Below, one piece after another: positions 8,945 to 17,702 of a stretch of DNA of 64,000 nucleotides. Under the pieces are notes generated by a model, which worked only from the letters and a program-made list of their open reading frames with translations, searched no databases and was not told the origin of the DNA. Positions within the stretch are counted from its first letter, which is position 1. Every line of letters begins with the position of its first letter. Location: positions 26,008 through 90,007 of the forward strand of contig JAQYTJ010000021.1 of NCBI GenBank assembly GCA_028724885.1, written 5' to 3'. A program made the position numbers and the translations under genes. The DNA comes from Bacteroidales bacterium. Its GTDB lineage: Bacteria; Bacteroidota; Bacteroidia; Bacteroidales; UBA932.

Positions 8945-9827
8945 CGAGCAGCATCGGGCTGGTTTCGTAAACATCATCGGTAACCCAAACGTTGGCAAAT
9001 CCACGCTGATGAATGCTCTCGTTGGCGAGAAATTGTCCATTGTCACGTCCAAGGCCCAAACCACAAGGCACAGGATAATGGGCATCGTGAACACCGACGA
9101 CTACCAGATAGTGTATTCAGACACTCCTGGCATGTTGAAGCCTGCCTACAGGCTCCAGAGAGACATGATGTCTTTCGTGGACACAGCGATCGGGGACGCT
9201 GACATAATACTTTACGTAACCGATGTCGTAGAGAAACCGGAAAAAAACAAAGAATACATAGAGAAGCTCCTGAAACTTGAATGCCCCATCGTCGTGGCAA
9301 TCAACAAGATCGACCTGAGCGATCAGCAGAAAGTGATGGAGCTGATCTCTTTTTGGCAGAAAACTCTGCCGTCGGCACTGGTGATTCCAATCTCCGCAAA
9401 GGAGAAATTCAACTTGGACAGCGTGCTGAACGCAGTCGTCAGCCAACTTCCTGTAGCTCCACCTTGGTTCGACAAGGATCAGTTCACCGATAAGAATATG
9501 AGATTTTTCGCTTCCGAGATACTCAGGGAGCGTATTCTCGAGAATTATAAGGAAGAGATCCCTTACAGCTGCCAGGTAGAGATAGAAGCCTTCAATGAAG
9601 GAGATGAACGCTATGACATCAGCGCAGTGATTTACGTCCTGAGAGATTCCCAGAAAGGAATAATCATAGGTAAGGGCGGCTCTGCCTTAAAAAAAACTGC
9701 GACAGAAGCAAGGCACGAGATGGAAGATTTTTTTCAAAAAAAAGTTTATCTTACTGTGTTCGTAAAAGTTGATCCGGATTGGAGGGAAGATAAGAAAGAG
9801 CTGAGGAAATTCGGTTACGAGGAATAA
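8937..9827 (+). CDS. era: GTPase Era
   Basis: 296 residues, normal length. G1 GNPNVGKS at 15-22, G3 DTPG at 62-65, G4 NKID at 123-126, and a C-terminal KH domain with GIIIGKGGSALKK near 240-252. Era binds the 3' end of 16S rRNA and acts in 30S assembly. It overlaps the rRNA pseudouridine synthase gene by 8 bases, a sensible pairing of ribosome-maturation functions. Confidence 0.97.
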   Translation: MSNEQHRAGFVNIIGNPNVGKSTLMNALVGEKLSIVTSKAQTTRHRIMGIVNTDDYQIVYSDTPGMLKPAYRLQRDMMSFVDTAIGDADIILYVTDVVEKPEKNKEYIEKLLKLECPIVVAINKIDLSDQQKVMELISFWQKTLPSALVIPISAKEKFNLDSVLNAVVSQLPVAPPWFDKDQFTDKNMRFFASEILRERILENYKEEIPYSCQVEIEAFNEGDERYDISAVIYVLRDSQKGIIIGKGGSALKKTATEARHEMEDFFQKKVYLTVFVKVDPDWREDKKELRKFGYEE

Positions 9828-9869
9828 GTTATATTAATATATCATATTTAAAAATAGAGGTTTAGGAAT

Positions 9870-12671
9870 ATGGCAACAGACGAGTGGGACGACATGCAGC
9901 AGCAAGAGGATGATGAATTGAACGAGGAACCGCTAGATGATTCTGCCGGAACGTCTGGCAAATACGACAAGCTTCTAGGCTCGGACAGCAAGAAATATAA
10001 GTTATCGGGAATGTTCAAGGATTGGTTCTTGGACTATTCTTCTTATGTAATCTTGCAAAGGGCCGTTCCTCATATAGTGGACGGACTGAAGCCGGTTCAG
10101 AGAAGGGTGCTGCATGCAATGTACAAGATGGAAGATGGTAACTACACGAAGGTGGCGAACATCGTCGGCCAGGCCATGCAGTACCACCCTCATGGGGATG
10201 CCTCTATCCTCGGCGCACTGGTGCAGCTTGGACAGAAAGGTTTATTGATAGACTGCCAAGGAAACTGGGGTAATATATTGACAGGCGACTCAAACGCGGC
10301 TCCTCGTTACATAGAAGCTCGTCTCAGCAAATTCGCGAAGGAAGTGGTCTTTGATCCGAAAATCACCAACTGGATGACCTCCTACGATGGCCGTAATCAG
10401 GAACCAACCGAACTTCCGGTTCGATTTCCTCTTCTCCTAGCTCAAGGCACTGAAGGAATTGCCGTCGGCATGGCATCAAAGATTCTGCCTCACAATTTCA
10501 ACGAGCTTCTAGATGCCTCTATAGACATTCTCCAAGGCAAGGATTTCACAATTTATCCAGACTTCCCTACAGGAGGCTACGCCGATTGCAGCAATTACAA
10601 GGACGGAGCCAGAGGCGGAAACGTGAAAGTCCGTGCCAAAATCGAGAAAATCGACAAGAACACTGTCGCCATAACGGAAATTCCTTATGGTAAGACCTCT
10701 GAGATAATTAAAGACTCCATCCTGAAGGCAAAGGACAAGGGAAAAATCAAGATCAAGAAAATCGAAGACATGACCACCGATAAGGTGGAAATCATAGCCC
10801 ACCTCCCGAACGACGTGTCTCCGGACAAGACCATAGATGCTCTTTACGCATTCACCGACTGCGAGTGCAACATCGCCCCTAACGCCTGCGTCATCGTAGA
10901 TAACAAGCCGCAGTTCCTTTCGGTCAAGGACATATTAATCTACGACACAAACCACACTAGAGACCTTCTGAAAAGGCAGCTGGAAATCCGGCTGGGCGAA
11001 CTTGAAGACGAATGGCACTACGACTCTTTAGAGAGGATCTTTTTCGAGAATCGAGTCTATAAAATCCTTGAGCAGGATCAGAAATCGTGGGAAGAACAGC
11101 TGCAGGACGTATTCGAGCAGATGAAGACCTATCAAGACCTTCTCCGACGCGAGATTGTCATGGACGACATCTTTAAGCTGGTAGAGAAACCCGTACGCAA
11201 AATCTCCAAGTTCGACACGAAGGCTATGGACGAGCGCATTGCTACCATCGAAGACGAGATGGCGAAGGTGAGTGACAACATCGAGCATATCACTGAATAC
11301 ACCATAGACTGGTTCAGGATGCTGAAAGAGAAGTATGGCAAACCTTTCAAGAGGCAAACCGAAATAACAGCATTCGAGAGCATCGCCGTAACGAAAGTCG
11401 TCAGCAACAATGCCAAGCTTTACGCCAACTACGAAGAGGGCTTCGTGGGCATAGGCATGAAGAAGGATGACAACGGAGTATATGTTTGCGATTGTTCGGA
11501 TCTTTCGGAAATCATCGCCATCGGAATGGATGGCAAATACCGCATCACGAAAGTTACAGACAAGGCATTTTTCGAGAAAGACCTATTGTACGTGGGTGTG
11601 TTCAATAGAGGCGACACCAGAACCATTTATAACGTGATTTACCGCTCAGGCAAAAGTTCCATCTCATATGCCAAGAGATTCGCAATAACGTCTGTCACGA
11701 GGGATAAGGAATATGACATCACGACCGGTGAGGAAGGTTCTAAGATCCTCTGGTTCACAGCCAACCACAATGGGGAGGCAGAGACTGTAAGAATATATCT
11801 CCGTCCGAGGCCGAAGCTGAAGAAGACTCAGCTTGAATATGATTTCTCTGCCTTGTCCATCAAGGGAAAGGGAGCTAGGGGCAATCTTGTCACTAAGAAT
11901 CCTATCGCCAAGATTCAGCTTAAGGCCAAAGGAGTTTCTACAATTGGTGGCAAAGAGATATGGTACGATGCTGACATTCAGAAGCTTAATGACGAAGGCC
12001 GCGGCATTAGCCTAGGTGAGTTCGGCCCGGAAGACAAGGTTCTGGCAATATTCAAGGACGGCACGTTCTACACGACATCATTCGACGTGTCGAACCGTTA
12101 CCAGGGCAATGTGCTGAAAATCGAGAAATTCGACCCCGACAAGACTTACACGGCACTCTATTACGATGCCAAGGCTAAGGCATATTACGTGAAGAGGTTC
12201 AGCTTCATCGAAAGCGACAACACTCCGGTGCTATTCATCGCAGAGGGGCAAAAGTCTCGTTTGGTAGATTTATCCGACGACAAGCATCCTCAGTTCCAGA
12301 TTACATTCGGCGGCAAGCAGGAGCATAAGGATCCAGAGAGTGTCGATGCCGAGGAGTTCATTGGCAAGAAGGGCTATCAAGCCAAGGGCAAGAAGTGCAG
12401 CTCGTTCGATATCAAGAAAGTCGTGTTTATCGAGCCTCTGCAAAAGCCAGAAGACGACATTCCTGAAGAGGCTGATGACGAAGAGGGTAATGATCCTGCC
12501 ATTGTCCCAGAGAACGCTCAGAACAACAGGCAAGAAAGCGCCAAAAGCAGCGAACCAATTGACATAATGCTGCCGGAGAATGAGAAAGGCAAGTCATCGG
12601 ACGTTAATAAACAGCCCGACATCAAGAACATTCCAGACGAAGGCGACATAGAAGAGCCTACGTTATTCTAA
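9870..12671 (+). CDS. parC: Type IIA topoisomerase subunit A (ParC/GyrA-like)
   Basis: 933 residues. The breakage-reunion domain has the AAPRY motif with catalytic Tyr147; a coiled coil lies near 440-480, and degenerate C-terminal blades follow. The last about 110 residues are acidic and Glu/Asp/Asn rich. I call ParC-like because the strongly conserved GyrA-box of gyrases is not obvious and Bacteroidota of this layout usually carry gyrA elsewhere; GyrA cannot be excluded. ParC pairs with ParE to decatenate chromosomes. A gap of 42 bases separates it from era. Confidence 0.85.
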   Translation: MATDEWDDMQQQEDDELNEEPLDDSAGTSGKYDKLLGSDSKKYKLSGMFKDWFLDYSSYVILQRAVPHIVDGLKPVQRRVLHAMYKMEDGNYTKVANIVGQAMQYHPHGDASILGALVQLGQKGLLIDCQGNWGNILTGDSNAAPRYIEARLSKFAKEVVFDPKITNWMTSYDGRNQEPTELPVRFPLLLAQGTEGIAVGMASKILPHNFNELLDASIDILQGKDFTIYPDFPTGGYADCSNYKDGARGGNVKVRAKIEKIDKNTVAITEIPYGKTSEIIKDSILKAKDKGKIKIKKIEDMTTDKVEIIAHLPNDVSPDKTIDALYAFTDCECNIAPNACVIVDNKPQFLSVKDILIYDTNHTRDLLKRQLEIRLGELEDEWHYDSLERIFFENRVYKILEQDQKSWEEQLQDVFEQMKTYQDLLRREIVMDDIFKLVEKPVRKISKFDTKAMDERIATIEDEMAKVSDNIEHITEYTIDWFRMLKEKYGKPFKRQTEITAFESIAVTKVVSNNAKLYANYEEGFVGIGMKKDDNGVYVCDCSDLSEIIAIGMDGKYRITKVTDKAFFEKDLLYVGVFNRGDTRTIYNVIYRSGKSSISYAKRFAITSVTRDKEYDITTGEEGSKILWFTANHNGEAETVRIYLRPRPKLKKTQLEYDFSALSIKGKGARGNLVTKNPIAKIQLKAKGVSTIGGKEIWYDADIQKLNDEGRGISLGEFGPEDKVLAIFKDGTFYTTSFDVSNRYQGNVLKIEKFDPDKTYTALYYDAKAKAYYVKRFSFIESDNTPVLFIAEGQKSRLVDLSDDKHPQFQITFGGKQEHKDPESVDAEEFIGKKGYQAKGKKCSSFDIKKVVFIEPLQKPEDDIPEEADDEEGNDPAIVPENAQNNRQESAKSSEPIDIMLPENEKGKSSDVNKQPDIKNIPDEGDIEEPTLF

Positions 12672-12676
12672 TTCTG

Positions 12677-13255
12677 ATGAATACGAGGAAGGACATTGCC
12701 CTTACAGGCTTCATGGGGTGCGGCAAGACGAGCGTCGGCAAGGCTCTCGCAGAGTTGCTCCCTGAATATATCCTTATCGACTTGGACGAATACATAGAGT
12801 CCATGACAGGGAAACGCATCCCAGACATATTTAAAGAAGAAGGCGAGTCTGTTTTCAGGGATCTGGAAGCTCACGCCCTCGCCAAGATATTCATAGGCGA
12901 GAAATCGAGGGAAGCGACAGGCGAAGGGCGGAGAAAGATTATCTCCCTTGGCGGAGGCGCCATAACCACGGAGCCTTGCCGCAAGCTATTAAAGGAATAT
13001 GCAATCTGCTTTTACCTGAAAGCCAGCAGCAACACCCTCGTGCGCAACCTTCTGAACGACCCAGCAGACAGGCCTATCCTCAATCCAGATGGGCACCGGA
13101 TGACCGAGAACAGTCTAATGGAAAGGGTTGGGCAGCTCATGACCGCCCGCGCCCCACTCTACGAATCCGCCGCCGATCACATCATCCCCACCGACGGCCT
13201 CGCCCCAAACCAAGCAGCCACCCAAATCCTCGCAACTCTACGGCTGGACACATGA
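12677..13255 (+). CDS. aroK: Shikimate kinase
   Basis: 192 residues. P-loop GFMGCGKTS at 11-19, magnesium and shikimate binding residues DLDE at 35-38, Arg61 (FRDLE) and GGG at 92-94, then the LID region with RPIL near 136. It makes shikimate 3-phosphate in aromatic amino-acid synthesis. It starts 5 bases after the topoisomerase stop. A second pathway gene, aroE, lies at 17703. Confidence 0.94.
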   Translation: MNTRKDIALTGFMGCGKTSVGKALAELLPEYILIDLDEYIESMTGKRIPDIFKEEGESVFRDLEAHALAKIFIGEKSREATGEGRRKIISLGGGAITTEPCRKLLKEYAICFYLKASSNTLVRNLLNDPADRPILNPDGHRMTENSLMERVGQLMTARAPLYESAADHIIPTDGLAPNQAATQILATLRLDT

Positions 13256-13296
13256 TTTTGGACTTGATTCGTTGGAGCACCGAAGGACATCCTAGT

Positions 13297-15030
13297 CTAG
13301 ATGAATTCCTCGCGTTCTTTTATGTCGCGGATGCGTAGCTGTAGGGTGGAATTGCCGCGATAGAAGTTCTCGACTATCGAGTAGCAGACATCGAAAGGAT
13401 TGCCGCCTTTGATATATTCATAGTAATCACCCATGTTGAATGCAATGGCAGGAATCTGGTGGAACGGCTGTTTCTCGTCTATCAGATCCAGCTTTACGTG
13501 CACTCCGCCGGCACCCACCTTGCGTCCGTTGCCAGCGTCCGAGACATTTTCCGTCAGGAACACCGGGTTATTGTTCCCTGGGCCGAAAGGCTGGAACTGC
13601 TTCAGCACGCGGAAGAATTTCGGAGTTATCTGGCTGAACTCCAGCTTAGAGTCTATGTCGATGACTGGGGTGAGCATCTCCTTAGTAATTTTCTCGCCCA
13701 CGTGAGCGTCTATCCTCTCCACGAACGTCTTTAGATTCGATTCTTTCATGGTCAGGCCGGCAGCATAGACATGCCCCCCGAAGTTCTCCAGCAAGTCGGA
13801 GCAGCTTTCGATGGACTCATATAAATCAAAACCTGCCACGCTGCGAGCAGATCCGGTCACGAAATTGTTCGATTTCGTGAGCACGATCGTTGGCTTGTAG
13901 AAAGCCTCTACGAGACGCGAGGCGACTATCCCGACCACGCCTTTGTTCCAGTTCGGATTGTAGACGATGGTGACGTTGCGAGTAGTCAGGGCAGTGCCTT
14001 CCTGCACCATATTCAGAGCCTCCTGGGTGATCTCCCTGTCTATGCTCTTGCGCTCATTATTGTTGTCGTTGATCTTCTGGGCTATCTCGTTGGCTGTCCT
14101 GTCATCGGAAGCCGTCAGCAATTCCACCGCGAGCCGGCCCGTCTCCATACGCCCTGCAGCATTGATCCTCGGCCCTATTTTAAAGACTATGTCGTCGATG
14201 GTGATATGCGAAGGCTCAAGCTTAGAAATGGCAGCCATCGCCTGCAACCCCTTGCGAGGGTTCTCATTTAGCTGCTTCAGCCCGAAATGCGCCAGCACCC
14301 TGTTCTCCCCCACCATAGTCACGAGATCTGAGGAAATGCTCACCACAAGGAGGTCAAGCAAGGGGATGAGCGTCTCGAAAGGAATCCCGTATTGCTGGGA
14401 ATATGCCTGAACGAGCTTGAATCCTACCCCACAGCCACTCAAATCATCGAAAGGATAATGGTCATCGGTTCTTTTAGGGTCCAGCACGGCCACTGCCGGA
14501 GGAAGCACTTCTTCCGGAAGATGGTGGTCGCATATTATCATGTCTATCCCCTTGGCGGAAGCGTATTCAACCTTCTCATTCGCCTTTATGCCACAGTCCA
14601 GGGTTATTATAAGCCCGAAACCGTTGTCTCTGGCCCAGTCTATGCCCTTGAATGAGACCCCGTAGCCCTCGTCATAGCGGTCGGGAATATAGAAGTCTAC
14701 GTTTTGCGAATATCTCTTGAAGAATGAGTACACCAAGGCAACGGCGGTGGTGCCGTCGACATCATAATCTCCGTAGACTAGGATTTTTTCTTCGGAAGTT
14801 ATGGCCCGTCTCAGCCTTTCCACAGCCTTGTCCATATCCTTCATCAGGAATGGGTCATGCAGGTCGCCCAGGCTAGGACGAAAGAAATGCCGAGCATCTT
14901 CGAAGGTCTCAACGCCTCTCTTAATCAGCATGTCGGCAAGGACACTATCTATGCCTAATTCCGTTGACAGCCTTTCGACTTTCTCCGGATCGGCCGGTTC
15001 CTTGATAATCCATTTACGCTCTTTTGCCAT
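13297..15030 (-). CDS. recJ: Single-stranded-DNA exonuclease RecJ
   Basis: 577 residues, normal. DHH-family motifs: GDYDVDGTTA at 87-96, DCGIK at about 145-149, and DHHLPE from 168; the DHHA1 part carries GGHVYAAGL. RecJ degrades 5'-tailed ssDNA in recombination and repair and needs Mn/Mg. It is convergent with aroK and divergent from lysS. Its -7 box ends only 5 bases before the ATG. Confidence 0.96.
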   Translation of the reverse strand: MAKERKWIIKEPADPEKVERLSTELGIDSVLADMLIKRGVETFEDARHFFRPSLGDLHDPFLMKDMDKAVERLRRAITSEEKILVYGDYDVDGTTAVALVYSFFKRYSQNVDFYIPDRYDEGYGVSFKGIDWARDNGFGLIITLDCGIKANEKVEYASAKGIDMIICDHHLPEEVLPPAVAVLDPKRTDDHYPFDDLSGCGVGFKLVQAYSQQYGIPFETLIPLLDLLVVSISSDLVTMVGENRVLAHFGLKQLNENPRKGLQAMAAISKLEPSHITIDDIVFKIGPRINAAGRMETGRLAVELLTASDDRTANEIAQKINDNNNERKSIDREITQEALNMVQEGTALTTRNVTIVYNPNWNKGVVGIVASRLVEAFYKPTIVLTKSNNFVTGSARSVAGFDLYESIESCSDLLENFGGHVYAAGLTMKESNLKTFVERIDAHVGEKITKEMLTPVIDIDSKLEFSQITPKFFRVLKQFQPFGPGNNNPVFLTENVSDAGNGRKVGAGGVHVKLDLIDEKQPFHQIPAIAFNMGDYYEYIKGGNPFDVCYSIVENFYRGNSTLQLRIRDIKEREEFI

Positions 15031-15035
15031 ATTTA

Positions 15036-15043
15036 CAAATATA
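15036..15043 (-). promoter_or_regulatory. -7 box TAnnTTTG for recJ, probably giving a leaderless mRNA
   Basis: On the minus strand the box reads TATATTTG and ends 5 bases before the recJ ATG. Transcription in this phylum normally starts a few bases after the box, which would place +1 at or next to the start codon. Confidence 0.6.
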
Positions 15044-15076
15044 ATTATTTAATTTCAGAATGTAAATTAAAAGTGC

Positions 15077-15084
15077 TAATTTTG
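15077..15084 (+). promoter_or_regulatory. -7 box TAnnTTTG for lysS
   Basis: TAATTTTG, an exact consensus match 52 bases before the lysS ATG. Confidence 0.6.
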
Positions 15085-15093
15085 AAAGTTCTG

Positions 15094-15108
15094 GCCTGCC
15101 AGGCAGGC
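15094..15108 (+). promoter_or_regulatory. Palindrome in the lysS 5' leader
   Basis: gcctgcc-a-ggcaggc, a perfect 7-1-7 inverted repeat between the -7 box and the lysS start. It could be a protein-binding site, or a hairpin once the innermost pairs open. No T-box features (specifier loop, NGGTGG-type box) are visible. Confidence 0.4.
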
Positions 15109-15136
15109 AATTATGTTGATTATTATTTAAAAGAAT

Positions 15137-16669
15137 ATGACGAATACAGAACTCAGCGAGCAAGAGATGATCAGGAGAGAATCTCTCGCAAAATTAAGAG
15201 AATCAGGCATCAACCCCTATCCGGCAGCTCTCTATCCAGTCAATGCGACGGCACAGAGCATAGCAAAGGAATATGATGCCGAGAAAGGAACGTGCCAGGA
15301 CGTTTGCCTGGCGGGCAGGATCATGTCGCGCAGGATAATGGGTGCGGCATCGTTCGGGGAAATCCAAGACTCAACCGGGAGGATTCAGATTTATGTCAAA
15401 AGGGACGAGATCTGCCCAGGCGAAGACAAGACGATGTACAACACCGTATGGAAAAAACTACTTGACATAGGCGACATAATCGGCGTGAAGGGATTCGCTT
15501 TCTTCACGCAAACAGGCCAGCTGAGCATTCACGTCAAAGAATTGACTCTGCTTAGCAAGTCTTTGCGCGTGCTGCCTGTCGTGAAGGAAGTAGACGGAGT
15601 GGTACATGATGCTTTCACCGACCCTGAGATGCGCTATCGCCAGAGATACGTAGACCTAATAGTGAACCCACAGGTACGCGATGTGTTTGTGCAGAGAGCC
15701 AAGATAATCAACACCATGCGTGAATATTTCAACGAGGCTGGCTGCCTGGAGGTCGAGACCCCGATCCTGCAGCCTATTCCTGGAGGCGCCACCGCCCGCC
15801 CATTCATCACGCACCATAATGCATTGGACATAGACCTGTACATGAGAATCGCCAACGAACTTTACCTTAAGAGGCTGATCGTAGGCGGCTACGATGGCGT
15901 CTACGAGTTTGCGAAGGACTTCCGCAACGAGGGCATGGACAAAACGCACAATCCAGAGTTCACTTGCATGGAGATTTACGTGGCCTACAAGGACTACATC
16001 TGGATGATGGAATTCGTGGAGAAGATGCTGGAAAAAATAGCAGTGAGGCTTCATGGTACTTCCGTCGTGAAAATCGGGGACAAGGAAATAGATTTCAAAG
16101 CCGGGTACAAGAGGCTGCCGTATTTGGATGCTATAAAGGAATATGCCGGTGTAGACGTAAAGGGTATGAATGAGGACGAGCTGCGCGAAACTTGCAAGAA
16201 ACTGAAAGTGGAGACCGATCCTACTATGGGCGAAGGCAAGCTGATCGATGCAATCTTCGGCGCATATGTCGAGGAGCATCTCACTGAGCCTACTTTCGTG
16301 ATAGACTACCCTGTCTCTTTGTCGCCTCTGACGAAGCGCCACCGCAACGACCCTACGCTCACCGAGCGGTTCGAATTGTTCGTTTGCGGAAAGGAACTTG
16401 CCAACGCCTACTCCGAGCTGAACGACCCTATCGACCAGCTGGACAGATTCAAGGAGCAGGCTGCCCTAAAGAGCCATGGTGACGACGAGGCCATGTTCAT
16501 TGACTACGATTTCGTGCGAGCCCTGGAATATGGCATGCCGCCTACGTCTGGTCTCGGAATGGGAATAGATCGCCTGACGATGTTCATGACCGGACAGAAG
16601 ACTATCCAAGACGTGCTCTTCTTCCCACAGATGCGACCGGAAAAGGCCGCCACCAATAAAGAGGAATAA
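15137..16669 (+). CDS. lysS: Lysyl-tRNA synthetase, class II
   Basis: 510 residues, typical. An N-terminal OB-fold anticodon-binding domain is followed by class II motif 1 ([19 protein letters not shown]), motif 2 ([15 protein letters not shown]) and motif 3 ([11 protein letters not shown]). It charges tRNA-Lys in the cytoplasm. A short perfect hairpin follows the stop at 16670. Confidence 0.97.
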   Translation: MTNTELSEQEMIRRESLAKLRESGINPYPAALYPVNATAQSIAKEYDAEKGTCQDVCLAGRIMSRRIMGAASFGEIQDSTGRIQIYVKRDEICPGEDKTMYNTVWKKLLDIGDIIGVKGFAFFTQTGQLSIHVKELTLLSKSLRVLPVVKEVDGVVHDAFTDPEMRYRQRYVDLIVNPQVRDVFVQRAKIINTMREYFNEAGCLEVETPILQPIPGGATARPFITHHNALDIDLYMRIANELYLKRLIVGGYDGVYEFAKDFRNEGMDKTHNPEFTCMEIYVAYKDYIWMMEFVEKMLEKIAVRLHGTSVVKIGDKEIDFKAGYKRLPYLDAIKEYAGVDVKGMNEDELRETCKKLKVETDPTMGEGKLIDAIFGAYVEEHLTEPTFVIDYPVSLSPLTKRHRNDPTLTERFELFVCGKELANAYSELNDPIDQLDRFKEQAALKSHGDDEAMFIDYDFVRALEYGMPPTSGLGMGIDRLTMFMTGQKTIQDVLFFPQMRPEKAATNKEE

Positions 16670-16701
16670 ATCCTGACTTCCGTCAGGATGACAAAGTGGA
16701 A
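16670..16701 (+). repeat. Minimal REP-like hairpin after lysS
   Basis: atcctgac-ttcc-gtcaggat (16670-16689) is a perfect 8-bp stem with a 4-base loop, followed by gacaaagtgga. The same words (cctgaac, caggat, atgacaag gtgga) make up the longer dispersed repeats at 18718, 19415 and 48709, so this looks like a solo unit of that family. It may also end or stabilise the lysS message. Confidence 0.6.
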
Positions 16702-16717
16702 GTCTCTACAAAGCGAC

Positions 16718-17542
16718 ATGCGAATTGAGAATATAACATCGGCTCACAACCAGAAGATTAAGGGTCTGCTGGCGCTTCAGGAGAAATCCAAGCTGAGGTG
16801 CGAAGAGGGACTCTTTGTGGTCGAAGGGAGCCGCGAAGTCAGCCACTGCCTCGATGCCGGTTTCGTGCCCAGAACGATCTTCATCTGCGGAGAATTCATC
16901 TCCGAAGATGACCTGAACGAAATAGTCGGGAAGGCAGAGGCACTGAACAAGAACGTAGGAATAGAACAAGTACCTTCGGAAATATATTCAAAGATAGCAT
17001 ACAGGGGCAGCACGGAGGGCATAATAGCAGAGGTGGCTTCAAAAGAACGCACCCTGGATTCTCTTAAAATCGGCAAAAAACCGCTAATCATAGTGCTGGA
17101 AAGCGTTGAGAAGCCCGGCAACCTTGGAGCCGTGCTGCGCAGCGCAGACGCAGCCGAGGCAGATGCAGTGATAGTATGCAATCCACTCACCGACCTGTAC
17201 AACCCGAACCTGATCCGCGCAAGCCTAGGTGCCATATTCACGAGGCAATTAGCCGCCGCCACGTCGGAAGAAGCCATTGCCTGGCTCCGAAGTCATCATA
17301 TTCAGATACTTACTGCTCAGCTGCAAGACTCTTCCCTCTACTACGACACCGACATGACCGGCCCTACCGCCATCGTGATGGGCACTGAATCCACCGGCCT
17401 CACAGACATCTGGCGGAAGGCAGCCGACGCCCGCATCCGCATTCCGATGCTCGGTCGCCTTGACTCGCTAAACGTCTCAGTATCAGCCGCTATCCTATTA
17501 TTCGAAGCACTCCGCCAAAGGAAAAGTGAGAAGCTGTTTTGA
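16718..17542 (+). CDS. SpoU/TrmH-family RNA 2'-O-methyltransferase
   Basis: About 274 residues from the ATG at 16718. The upstream ATG at 16688 lies inside the hairpin repeat and adds a non-conserved head, so I prefer the later start. It has an N-terminal substrate-binding part (HNQKIKGLLALQEKSK), then the knotted SpoU domain with EKPGNLGAVLRSADA, GTESTGL and LNVSVSAAILLFE. It transfers methyl from S-adenosylmethionine to a ribose in rRNA or tRNA; the target is not readable. Its last codons (Lys-Leu-Phe-stop) lie inside the left inverted end of the repeat at 17529. Confidence 0.88.
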   Translation: MRIENITSAHNQKIKGLLALQEKSKLRCEEGLFVVEGSREVSHCLDAGFVPRTIFICGEFISEDDLNEIVGKAEALNKNVGIEQVPSEIYSKIAYRGSTEGIIAEVASKERTLDSLKIGKKPLIIVLESVEKPGNLGAVLRSADAAEADAVIVCNPLTDLYNPNLIRASLGAIFTRQLAAATSEEAIAWLRSHHIQILTAQLQDSSLYYDTDMTGPTAIVMGTESTGLTDIWRKAADARIRIPMLGRLDSLNVSVSAAILLFEALRQRKSEKLF

Positions 17543-17693
17543 AATGTTTGCCGTAGTTATTTTATAGGGTTTTTTCTAGACAGTTTCAATTTCTGAAAAG
17601 GGAGCATAGCCGTAGCTATGTGACCGATGAAGCAGAAGAAAATAGCCGAAAAGGCACATAAAGAACAAGAGTAAATATTTCAAAACAGCTTCT
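17529..17693 (+). repeat. 165-bp intercistronic repeat with 17-bp inverted ends, copy 1
   Basis: It begins agaagctgttttgaaat and ends with the exact reverse complement. A second copy, about 90 percent identical by eye, lies inverted at 47270-47433. An internal palindrome catagc-cgta-gctatg is conserved in both. The left end overlaps the stop of the SpoU gene; the right end stops 9 bases before the aroE ATG. It has no coding capacity. It looks like a non-autonomous miniature element or a structured intercistronic RNA element. Confidence 0.9.
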
Positions 17694-17702
17694 TAATAAT
17701 TA

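Noticed and set aside
16688..16717. Upstream start for the SpoU methyltransferase
   Set aside because: The ATG lies at the edge of the REP-like hairpin and the extra residues are not conserved in character.
17529..17693. Repeat taken for a simple transcription terminator
   Set aside because: The inverted ends are 130 bases apart, there is no T run at the end, and a second complete copy exists.
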